DNA of 38,186 nt from PVC group bacterium (GTDB taxonomy: Bacteria; Verrucomicrobiota; Kiritimatiellia; SLAD01), in contig PWVE01000092.1 of the NCBI GenBank assembly GCA_003562335.1, positions 1 to 38,186 of the forward strand, read 5' to 3'. This document shows positions 29,930-37,958 of this stretch, piece by piece; within the stretch, counting starts at the first letter, position 1, and each line of letters starts with the position of its first letter. The notes under the pieces were generated by a model. That model was not told the origin of the DNA and did not search any database. It saw only the letters and a list, made by a program, of their open reading frames with translations. The translations under genes and the position numbers were made by a program.

Positions 29930-30625
29930 TCAGTCGACAAAGCGGTATTTCAAGATGCACCAAATGGCGCGGAACCCGTCGCGCCAAGTAATTTTTTTGC
30001 CTTCGGCGTAACTGCGTCCGTAGTAGGAAATCGGGACCTCGTAGATCACCCATGGTCCGCGTGCAACCTTGGCGGTGATCTCGACTTCAAAGCCGAAGCG
30101 GTCCTCTTTCAGGTCCAACGCCGCCAGCACCTCTCGTTTGAAAACCTTGTAGCAGACCTCCATGTCGGTCAGGTTGATGTTGGTCATCATGTTCGAAAAG
30201 GTCGTCAAAAAACGGTTGCCCACGTAATGCCAATAGTAGACCACCCGATGCGCGCCACCGCCCAGGAAGCGCGAGCCGTAAACTACATCGGCGTGCCCGT
30301 CGAGGATCGGTTGCAACAAACGCGGGTACTCTTGGGGATCGTATTCCAAGTCCGCATCCTGGATAATCACCAGATCGCCAGTGGCCATTGAAAAGCCCGT
30401 GCGCAGCGCCGCCCCTTTGCCTTGATTGACTTCGTGGCGGGCGAACTGCCAGTCCGAATGCTTGGCTTGCAGGCGGCTCAGTGCTTCCGCCGTGCCGTCC
30501 TGCGAGCAGTCGTCCACCAGCACCAGCTCTTTTTCCACTCCGGCTTCAACGGACGCGACCTTTTCCGCCAGCGCTTCAATCGTTTGGGCCTCGTTGTAGA
30601 CCGGGATGACCACCGACAGTTTCAT
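29930..30625 (-). CDS. Family 2 glycosyltransferase (dolichol-phosphate mannosyltransferase-like)
   Basis: [69 protein letters not shown]. Confidence 0.93.
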   Translation of the reverse strand: MKLSVVIPVYNEAQTIEALAEKVASVEAGVEKELVLVDDCSQDGTAEALSRLQAKHSDWQFARHEVNQGKGAALRTGFSMATGDLVIIQDADLEYDPQEYPRLLQPILDGHADVVYGSRFLGGGAHRVVYYWHYVGNRFLTTFSNMMTNINLTDMEVCYKVFKREVLAALDLKEDRFGFEVEITAKVARGPWVIYEVPISYYGRSYAEGKKITWRDGFRAIWCILKYRFVD

Positions 30626-30717
30626 GCGCGATCCAGTACCTCGCGCACGCAAGCTTGGATGCCGACGGATCCTTCTATATATCCGCAACCGGCCAATAAA
30701 ACGCCTACTTTTTTCAT
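30622..30717 (-). pseudogene. 31-aa ORF resembling the N-terminus of ElbB (DJ-1/PfpI family)
   Basis: [31 protein letters not shown] resembles ElbB starts (MKKxGVxLSGCGxxDG). Preceded by AAAGGAG; stop overlaps the GT2 ATG. Confidence 0.5.
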
Positions 30718-30736
30718 GTGATCTGCTCCTTTCGCT

Positions 30737-33163
30737 TTATTCCCATTCCAATTCCGGTAACAGTTCCACTGCATCCGATCGTAACCCTTTGGCCTTTTCC
30801 AGTGCCCGATCCGCGTACATGCGGGCGGGCCGTAATCCCCGGTTCTGATAGGCGAACACGGCCAGCGAGAGCCACCTGTCCGCTTGTTGGTCGGCCGGCA
30901 AGCGTTCAATGTAGAATTCCGCCAGATCGGCAAACATGCGCACGTTGATTTGATCCCAGGTCCGCGTCATGGATCCATGGTCGCCGAGGCGGAAGTCGAT
31001 ACCGTCCGAGCTGGCACCCAGTATGTCGGAAGGCAAGCGTGGCAGGTCGCGCTGACTCACCGGCCGGTCCTCGATGGCGTCCACCAGAAACCGGCGCAAA
31101 TCGTCCATACGATTGTAGCTTTCCAGTAATCGCTCTCGATAGGCCCGGGCTTCGGCGGTGTCCAGCGTAGGTACACGTTGCCGTAATTGCGACGCGGCCC
31201 GTCGGAAATCGCGGGACTCCACATGTTCAAACAAGGCTTCCCGCGCCTCGTCGATCTGTGCGATTTCCTGCTCGATCAATGCTTGGCGGGCCGCTTCCTC
31301 GGCAGCTTGCCGTTCGCGGTCGACCTCCTCCGCCCGACGACGGGCTTGCGCCAAGGCTTGATCGATTGCCTCACGAAACTGGGTTGGGGCTTCGTTGCGG
31401 AAATCGCGCAGTGTCTGTACGGCCTCCTCGGGCTCCTGGCCGGTGGTCTCCTGTTTGACTTGTTGCCAATTCTGTAGGTGGTCACGCCATTCGGCCGCGT
31501 GGGGTTGGAAGGCGTAGGGCCAACGTGCATCATTGCCGGCGGTTCCTGCCATATACTGTTCCAAGCGTGTCAGCGCCTCGTCCAAACGTCCGGCTTGCAG
31601 ATGGCGTATGCCTGCAAAATACGACCCTAAATCCGCAAACCACTCGGGCCACTCTTCAGCTACCGCCTGTAATTCCTGTTCATCGATCCGGCCCAACATG
31701 AAGCGCGCCAGCGATTGGGGCATAATCCCGGGATGCGGAGCGTCGTCTTCCAACTCGCGCAAGGTCGCATCTTGGATGCCTCGCAGATATCGCTGCATGA
31801 GGCTGTCCTGGCCCGCCAACCAAGCCGGCACGGCCTGCAAAACACCAATCCAGGGACGCTCGACACCCATGCGCGGCAAATCTCGAAATATTCGGCCCAG
31901 TCGTTCCTCATAGCTTGCGGGTCGACCATCCATCCAAGCCGTGACAGCCTGTCCAATAGCCTGCTGCACGTCCGCTTCGAACGGCTGGACCTCATAAACG
32001 ATTTCAGGATCCTCTGGTGTAGGGGGATCGTCTTCGGGGGACGCAGGATCTACAACCGGTCCCGGTGGCGGTGGTGGCGGTTCAGGGTCTTCGCTACCAA
32101 GAAAATAGAATCCGCCAGAAATCAGCGCCAGGAAGAGGGCCGCCCCGGCTACCCAGCCCCACTTCTTGGCGCCGCCCGGGCCGGAGGAAGGCGGCAAACC
32201 CTCGCGAACGCGAGCCCATTTGAGGGCCTCTTCCAAGTCCGCCAGCAAAGACTGGTAGGTGGGATACCGGCGTGCCGGATCTGCTTCCAGTGTGCGTGCA
32301 ATGACATCGGCGGTTTCCGGTTGCAGGGTCGGCCTTACCGTACGCAAGCTGGGGGCCGGCGCTTTCAAGCGCGCCACCACCACCTCCTTCGCCGTTTCAC
32401 CCTCAAACGGTGGCTGGCCAGCCAAGGCATGGAAGAGGGTTGCGCCTAGACTATAGATATCGGCCCGCTGATCTTCTTGTTGGGAACGGACCTTTTCAGG
32501 TGCGATATAGTAAGGAGTCCCCCAAATCTCGCCCGGCTGCAGGTGCTGCTGCGCGGCAAACCGGGCCAACCCAAAATCGACCACCTTGGCCTGCTGTTGC
32601 TTATCGAATAGAATGTTGGCGGGTTTGATATCCCCATGCACGAGGCCGATTTCGTTCGCGGCCTGCAGGCCTTTGGCCACCTGCACGCCCACTTCTAGTG
32701 TGAACACTTCATCCAGCGCCTTGCCGTCCTCCATCATCTGGTCCAGACGACCGCCGTTGACCAGTTCCATGACGATATAAAGTTGGCCTTCTTCCTGGCC
32801 GCAGGAATAAATCTGGACCACATTGGAGTGATTAAGCGCCGCTGCCGCACGGGCTTCGCGCAGGAAATTGTCGGCAAATTTCTTGTCGGCCGCCAAATGC
32901 TTTTGCATGACCTTGATGGCGACGTAACGACTCAAGGTCTGATCATAGGCGCGGAAAACCGATCCCATACCGCCCCGGCCCATTTCAGCCAGCAACAAGA
33001 ATGATCCCAGCCGCATGGGGGCTACCTGCTTGGTGCCACACTCGGGACAGGTCACCTCGTCGAACGGTTCCACGTCCGACAAATCAATGTGGTGACCGCA
33101 TTTGGCACACGCCAACCGCTTGACCCGCTCTGCTAAAATATCGACAGCTTTTTTTCCCGCCAC
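30737..33163 (-). CDS. Ser/Thr protein kinase with N-terminal zinc ribbon and C-terminal helical region
   Basis: CAKCGHHIDLSDVEPFDEVTCPECGTKQ, GRGGMGSVFRAYD, YVAIKVM, HGDIKPANILFD, VVDFGLARF, TM VAGAALFLALISGGFYFL. Confidence 0.92.
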   Translation of the reverse strand: MAGKKAVDILAERVKRLACAKCGHHIDLSDVEPFDEVTCPECGTKQVAPMRLGSFLLLAEMGRGGMGSVFRAYDQTLSRYVAIKVMQKHLAADKKFADNFLREARAAAALNHSNVVQIYSCGQEEGQLYIVMELVNGGRLDQMMEDGKALDEVFTLEVGVQVAKGLQAANEIGLVHGDIKPANILFDKQQQAKVVDFGLARFAAQQHLQPGEIWGTPYYIAPEKVRSQQEDQRADIYSLGATLFHALAGQPPFEGETAKEVVVARLKAPAPSLRTVRPTLQPETADVIARTLEADPARRYPTYQSLLADLEEALKWARVREGLPPSSGPGGAKKWGWVAGAALFLALISGGFYFLGSEDPEPPPPPPGPVVDPASPEDDPPTPEDPEIVYEVQPFEADVQQAIGQAVTAWMDGRPASYEERLGRIFRDLPRMGVERPWIGVLQAVPAWLAGQDSLMQRYLRGIQDATLRELEDDAPHPGIMPQSLARFMLGRIDEQELQAVAEEWPEWFADLGSYFAGIRHLQAGRLDEALTRLEQYMAGTAGNDARWPYAFQPHAAEWRDHLQNWQQVKQETTGQEPEEAVQTLRDFRNEAPTQFREAIDQALAQARRRAEEVDRERQAAEEAARQALIEQEIAQIDEAREALFEHVESRDFRRAASQLRQRVPTLDTAEARAYRERLLESYNRMDDLRRFLVDAIEDRPVSQRDLPRLPSDILGASSDGIDFRLGDHGSMTRTWDQINVRMFADLAEFYIERLPADQQADRWLSLAVFAYQNRGLRPARMYADRALEKAKGLRSDAVELLPELEWE

Positions 33164-33407
33164 AGCCTATCTCCCAACACCTGTGGCAAGTTACTCAATT
33201 CCCGCTCCGGTTGCAATCGGAAACCGGTCCCATTTATTTCCCGATGGGGAACTTGCATGGGAGGATCAGCTTGCGACGGCCATTGTGGCACGCGGACGGT
33301 CAGGAAAGGATGTGGTGCAAGCCAATCGGGAGGGGCGCTGGTGATCGATCTTGATACCAGCGCATTCGTTAAGCTTTTACAGCACATTGGCCAAAGCGGG
33401 ACGGGCT

Positions 33408-33680
33408 TCAGGGCATCCGTAATCGATAGAACCGCTGGCCATCAAGCGGAACAGGGGCGTGGAACACTTCTGTGTCATTTTCCAAATTCAGCGTCGCCAG
33501 TGCTTCCCACACATCATCGCGCAAGTCTGTCACATACTCTATGAGCACGGACATGCCCTGTGCCCATTCAACATGGATGTGATAGCCATCGTCGCCCGCC
33601 CCGAGGGGCGCACCCACTGCGATTCGTGGAGACTTGTACTGGTGGGAAACTTGGGTGTAAATTGTAGTCGGGAAGATCAC
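33408..33680 (-). pseudogene. Possible C-terminal fragment of a surface protein
   Basis: WAQGMSVLIEYVTDLRDDVWEALATLNLENDTEVFHAPVPLDGQRFYRLRMP ends like C-terminal domains of large secreted proteins (VQY..DL....W......QRFYR); the rest of the gene is absent. Confidence 0.35.
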
Positions 33681-33806
33681 GTGTGATGTCGACGAATGCT
33701 GAATTGGAACCGCTGCCGCAGCCTGACCGACTGCTACACCTCGATGTGTTGCGGGGGCACCCCCTTGGCCCGCAGCACTTCCGGGGGTAAATCCCTCAGG
33801 TAGGTC

Positions 33807-33847
33807 TCAAGACTTCGTCTTGACATCAGAGGGATAGCAATTAGGAT
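33807..33847 (+). promoter_or_regulatory. Putative vapBC promoter and operator
   Basis: Palindrome TCAAGAC-TTC-GTCTTGA (33807-33823) overlapping TTGACA (33820-33825), 16-nt spacer, TAGGAT (33842-33847), 24 nt before the vapB ATG. Confidence 0.5.
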
Positions 33848-33870
33848 GCTTAAAGGTAGGAGTAAGTAGT

Positions 33871-34119
33871 ATGAATAATTCATTGGTGTTTGTACGTCCA
33901 GTGAGTCGTCGGGGGCAAGTGGTGCTGCCCAAGGATATTCGCTCGCATCTTGGAGTAAAAAACGAGGTTGTTTTTGAGGTCCACGGTGATCGTGTGGAGA
34001 TTCGTCCATCGGCTGCTGGCTTTTTAGATGAATTTCTCAGTCTGCCTCGTCAGTCGGCCGGACCTGACCCGAAGCAATTGAAGCATCTCATGGAAGACCG
34101 ACATGCTGAGCTACATTGA
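33871..34119 (+). CDS. vapB: AbrB-fold antitoxin (VapB-like)
   Basis: VRPVSRRGQVVLPKDIRSHLGVKNEVVFEVHGDRVEIRPS (SpoVT/AbrB). Confidence 0.88.
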   Translation: MNNSLVFVRPVSRRGQVVLPKDIRSHLGVKNEVVFEVHGDRVEIRPSAAGFLDEFLSLPRQSAGPDPKQLKHLMEDRHAELH

Positions 34120-34507
34120 TTCGAACATTTTCCTGTATGCGGTTCTCTATGACGATGAGCGTGCGGCACGATGTCGCAACGTGCTTTCTGAGATTGTGGA
34201 TGGCAAACTGGACGCTGTAACTAGCGTGTTGACGTGGGATGAATTCACGCATGTGGTGGAGAAGGTGTTGGATCGGCCTTCCGGTTTAATTCAAGGGGAG
34301 CGTTTTCTTCATTTCCCCCGCCTATTATTCCAGCCCTGCACAACCGACGTGCTGATCCGCGCTCAACAGGTACGCGCCTCCACATCTCTGGGCGCCCGTG
34401 ACAGTGTTCATGCCGCCAGTGCGCTGATTGCCAGGGCGGGAACGCTGGTTTCTGAGGATCGCGATTTTGACGAGATCCCGGATTTGAATCGTCGATCCGC
34501 AGGATGA
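34103..34507 (+). CDS. vapC: PIN-domain toxin (VapC-like)
   Basis: MLSYIDSNIFLYAVLYDDERAARC, TSVLTWDEFTHVVEKVL, LGARDSVHAASAL, LVSEDRDFDEIPDL. Overlaps vapB. Confidence 0.9.
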   Translation: MLSYIDSNIFLYAVLYDDERAARCRNVLSEIVDGKLDAVTSVLTWDEFTHVVEKVLDRPSGLIQGERFLHFPRLLFQPCTTDVLIRAQQVRASTSLGARDSVHAASALIARAGTLVSEDRDFDEIPDLNRRSAG

Positions 34508-34592
34508 ATTGGGTGCCGGGATGAAGAGGTCAAACGGTCCAAATCAAAAAACCCACGTCACGGTGGCAATCACATTGCGTCCCGGTTCGTTG

Positions 34593-34608
34593 CCGAGCTA
34601 GGGCTCGG
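34593..34608. repeat. Palindrome between vapC and hsdM
   Basis: CCGAGC-TAGG-GCTCGG perfect 6-bp arms. Confidence 0.5.
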
Positions 34609-34751
34609 TGCTCCCGGCTTGATGGAACCATGCACTGGGCGGAGATCCCGATGCATTGGCACGGATGAATCTATCGACATTCAATGGCAATCTCTTTACT
34701 GTTCATGGAAAGAGAGGGCTTATCATCCATTACAAAAGGGCTAGAGGGCGG

Positions 34752-36311
34752 ATGGCGAAAAAGAACGAAAAGGGGAAATCTCTGGAATCCTGGATTTGGG
34801 ATGCGGCGTGCTCAATCCGCGGCGCGAAAGATGCGCCAAAGTACAAGGATTTTATCCTGCCGCTGATCTTTACCAAGCGGCTCTGCGATGTTTTCGATGA
34901 CGAGATCAACCGGATCGCGGCCGAAGTCGGTTCACGCAAGAAGGCCTTCCAACTCGTCAAAGCCGATCACAAACTGGTGCGCTTCTACTTGCCCCTGCTG
35001 CCGGAAGACCCGGAAGAACCCGTCTGGTCCACCATCCGCAAACTCGCCGACCAGATCGGGGAAGGCGTTACCACCCGCATGCGCGCGATTGCCAAGCAAA
35101 ACCCCAGCCTGCAGGGGATCATTGATCGAGTCGACTTCAACGCCACCACCCATGGCCAGCGGGATATAGATGACGACCGACTCTCCAACCTGATCGAGGC
35201 CATCAGTACCAAACGCCTCGGCCTCGAAGACGTCGAAGCCGATATCATCGGCAAAAGCTACGAATACCTCATCCGCAAGTTTGCCGAGGGCGGCGGACAA
35301 AGCGCTGGCGAGTTTTACACCCCGCCGGAAGTCGGCACCATTATGTCGAAAGTGCTCCAGCCGGAGCCCGGCATGGAGGTCTATGACCCGGCCTGCGGGT
35401 CCGGCGGTCTGCTCATTAAGTGCGAGATCGCCATGGAAGAGTCAGCCAAAGGCAGAAAACGCACCGTCGCCCCGCTCAAACTCTATGGCCAGGAATACAT
35501 CGCCGACACGTGGGCCATGGCCAACATGAATATGATTATCCATGACATGGAAGGCGAAATCGAGATTGGTGATACCTTTAAAAACCCCAAATTCCGCAGC
35601 AAACAAGGCAAGCTCCGCACGTTCGACCGTGTCGTCGCCAATCCAATGTGGAATCAGGACTGGTTCACCGAAGCCGACTATGACAATGACGAACTCGACC
35701 GCTTTCCCGCCGGGGCCGGTTTCCCCGGCAAATCCTCCGCCGACTGGGGCTGGGTCCAGCACATGCACGCCAGTTTAGGTGCAAAAGGCCGTGCCGCCGT
35801 GGTGCTGGACACCGGCGCCGCCTCGCGCGGATCGGGCAATGCCGGCACCAACAAGGAAAAAACCGTCCGCCAATGGTTCGTTGATCATGACTTGATCGAA
35901 AGCGTCCTCTACCTGCCCGAAAACCTCTTCTACAACACCACAGCCCCAGGCATCGTGTTGTTTCTGAACAAGGCAAAAGCAAAAGCGCGCAAGGGCAAGG
36001 TGTTGTTGGTCAACGCCAGCCAGATTTTTGAAAAAGGCGACCCCAAAAACTTCATCCCGGACGCTGGCATCCAGCGCATCGCCGATGTCCTGATTGGTTG
36101 GAAGGAAGAGGACAAGCTCAGTCGTATGGTGGACCATGCCGAGTTGCAAAAAAACGACTACAACATCTCGCCTAGCCGCTACATCCACACCAGCGACGCC
36201 GAAACCTACCGCCCCATCGCCGAGATTGTCGAGGAATTGAAGGTGATTGAGGCGGAAGCGAAGGCAACGGATAAGGCGCTGCGAAAGATTCTGAAACAAT
36301 TGGGGGTTTAA
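34752..36311 (+). CDS. hsdM: Type I restriction-modification methyltransferase subunit
   Basis: SLESWIWDAACSIRGAKDAPKYKDFILPLIFTKRLCD, GEFYTPPEVGTIMSKVL, VYDPACGSGGLLI, GQEYIADTWAMANMNMIIH, VVANPMWNQDWF. Confidence 0.96.
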   Translation: MAKKNEKGKSLESWIWDAACSIRGAKDAPKYKDFILPLIFTKRLCDVFDDEINRIAAEVGSRKKAFQLVKADHKLVRFYLPLLPEDPEEPVWSTIRKLADQIGEGVTTRMRAIAKQNPSLQGIIDRVDFNATTHGQRDIDDDRLSNLIEAISTKRLGLEDVEADIIGKSYEYLIRKFAEGGGQSAGEFYTPPEVGTIMSKVLQPEPGMEVYDPACGSGGLLIKCEIAMEESAKGRKRTVAPLKLYGQEYIADTWAMANMNMIIHDMEGEIEIGDTFKNPKFRSKQGKLRTFDRVVANPMWNQDWFTEADYDNDELDRFPAGAGFPGKSSADWGWVQHMHASLGAKGRAAVVLDTGAASRGSGNAGTNKEKTVRQWFVDHDLIESVLYLPENLFYNTTAPGIVLFLNKAKAKARKGKVLLVNASQIFEKGDPKNFIPDAGIQRIADVLIGWKEEDKLSRMVDHAELQKNDYNISPSRYIHTSDAETYRPIAEIVEELKVIEAEAKATDKALRKILKQLGV

Positions 36312-36356
36312 CCGCAGGTGACACAGAAAACCACAGATTCAGAGACCTCACGACCG

Positions 36357-36383
36357 GAGCGCGGACTTTCTGGTCCGCAGCGG
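36357..36383. repeat. Short palindromic repeat, copy 1
   Basis: GAGCGCGGACTTTCTGGTCCGCAGCGG, with GCGGAC/GTCCGC stem. Confidence 0.6.
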
Positions 36384-36409
36384 CTCAGGGTTAACGGTTT
36401 CACATATAT

Positions 36410-36856
36410 ATGAAATATTCTGTTGACATCGCCCTGACTACGATACATATTGGTCGGCATCACCGGGTGGTCACGCTTGGATTGAATGGCCAGGACCCGG
36501 CGGAAGAATATCTGAATGAACTTGAAGAAAAGGATGCCAGGGCATTTGGCAAAATACAGGCTCGGCTCAAATTCGTTGCTGATCTGGATCGCTATGAAAA
36601 CAAAGTAGCATTCAGGTCACTGGGGGAAGGTTTGTTTGAGGCCAAGATAAAAACACCTTTTGCTGTCCGCGTTTACGTGTTTTATGACCGTAAGACACTC
36701 GGTGAGGAATCGATGATCATAGCGGCACACGGAGGGGGAAAATCCTCACAACAGAAAGATATTAGGACGGCGAGAAAGCGGCAAGAACAGTATACGACGG
36801 CACTGAAAGAACAAGACACCACGCTCACTTTAATTAAGGCTAAAAATGAAGATTAA
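36410..36856 (+). CDS. higB: HigB / Gp49-like RelE-superfamily toxin
   Basis: DPAEEYLNELEEKDARAFGKIQARLKFVADL, GEGLFEAKIKTPFAVRVYVFYDRK, MIIAAHGGGKSSQQKDIRTARKRQEQYTT. Confidence 0.8.
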   Translation: MKYSVDIALTTIHIGRHHRVVTLGLNGQDPAEEYLNELEEKDARAFGKIQARLKFVADLDRYENKVAFRSLGEGLFEAKIKTPFAVRVYVFYDRKTLGEESMIIAAHGGGKSSQQKDIRTARKRQEQYTTALKEQDTTLTLIKAKNED

Positions 36857-37289
36857 TAGAATTAAAGCTAATAACCCGCTGTCGCAAAAGGTCGCAAAGG
36901 CGCTTCAATCTGTTGAGGCAGAAGTTGAATACCGCAAACTGATGGTTGTCGAAGAGCTGCTTCAATTCATGAAGCGGAAAGGCGTAAACAAATCTGAGTT
37001 GGCTGCACGCATGGGCATTCAGCCCTCCCGGGTCACGGCGATGCTCGCCGGAGACAGCAACTTAACCATTGAGACATTGGTGCGGGCTGGGCGTGCCGTG
37101 GGTGCCAGCTTGCAGCAAACCTATGTGCCTGCTGGACAGATTGGCCACTGGGTTCATTACAACAAGATTCGTTCAAAGGGTCGCACCGCTCTCGTCGTGG
37201 ATTTCCAGCCCAAAAAGATTCAGCTTGCCCAAAACCCACAACCGATTTCAAAACAAAGAGCCCAATACGATGCCGAAGACGCCGCTTAA
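36846..37289 (+). CDS. higA: HigA-like XRE antitoxin with C-terminal extension
   Basis: HTH VVEELLQFMKRKGVNKSELAARMGIQPSRVTAMLAGDSNLTIETLVRAGRAVG, then a ~55-residue tail. Overlaps higB by 11 nt. Confidence 0.85.
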   Translation: MKINRIKANNPLSQKVAKALQSVEAEVEYRKLMVVEELLQFMKRKGVNKSELAARMGIQPSRVTAMLAGDSNLTIETLVRAGRAVGASLQQTYVPAGQIGHWVHYNKIRSKGRTALVVDFQPKKIQLAQNPQPISKQRAQYDAEDAA

Positions 37290-37698
37290 AGTTTCCCCAC
37301 TGGATGTGTTGACCCAGGAGTTCCTCGCGATCTCCATCGAAGCCACGCCCGGCGAAGAATTCGGAGCGGGCCGGATCGAAGTGGAGCGCAAGTTGGTGGG
37401 GGATAATGCCGAGACCGATGAATGGACGCTTTATCTGACGGTTGAAATTAGCGGTTCTGATGGGAGGGCATCTCCTCCCTATACAGGCCATGTTACTGCT
37501 AGAGGCGTCTACACGGTACATCCGGACTACCCTCAGGATCCCGAACGTCTCATTCGCATCACGGCCGCCTCTATGCTTTATGGGGCAGTGCGCGAACTCG
37601 TCAGCAGCTTCACCGCTCGCGGCCCGAACGGCATGATCACATTGCCTTCGCTTTCCTTCTACGAAAAACCACCCAAACCAAAGAAAAAGGCAGGTTGA
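37270..37698 (+). CDS. SecB-like chaperone (TAC-type)
   Basis: TLYLTVEISGSDGRASPPYTGHVTARGVYTVHPDYPQDPERLIRITAASMLYGAVRELVSSFTARGPNGMITLPSLSFYE aligns by eye with the SecB core (..ILFPYARE.I..M.SRG.FP.L.L.PVNF). Overlaps higA by 20 nt. Confidence 0.75.
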   Translation: MPKTPLKVSPLDVLTQEFLAISIEATPGEEFGAGRIEVERKLVGDNAETDEWTLYLTVEISGSDGRASPPYTGHVTARGVYTVHPDYPQDPERLIRITAASMLYGAVRELVSSFTARGPNGMITLPSLSFYEKPPKPKKKAG

Positions 37699-37771
37699 AG
37701 CAGTGTCGGCCTCGTGAAATACGCAAACGATGCGGGAAAGAAACTGGATATGAGTGCCCCCCCTAACGGCG

Positions 37772-37821
37772 GGCGGACATCGGGACCGCCGGAGCCTCGG
37801 CGAAGGAGGTTCCTGTCCGCC
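37772..37821. repeat. Intergenic palindromic element
   Basis: GGCGGACA (37772-37779) / TGTCCGCC (37814-37821) enclosing GCCG-GAGCCT-CGGC. Confidence 0.6.
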
Positions 37822-37860
37822 GACAAGGCCGGGTGGGTTGGAAAAAGCGCCATCGTAACG

Positions 37861-37884
37861 GAGTGTGGACTTTCCAGTCCGCGG
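37861..37884. repeat. Short palindromic repeat, copy 2
   Basis: GAGTGTGGACTTTCCAGTCCGCGG, homologous to the 36357 copy; stem GGACT-TTCC-AGTCC. Confidence 0.6.
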
Positions 37885-37958
37885 TCATCAAAGAATGGTG
37901 GGTTATCCCGCAACTGCGGGACGCCCTTCTGCATGGCGGTGCTGGAGGAGGGCAGGGC

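Noticed and set aside
33734-34009. 91-aa minus ORF ending SRRSLETYLRDLPPEVLRAKGVPPQHIEV
   Set aside because: The tail looks protein-like, but the ORF runs through the vapB promoter and start and has no identifiable family; too weak to call.
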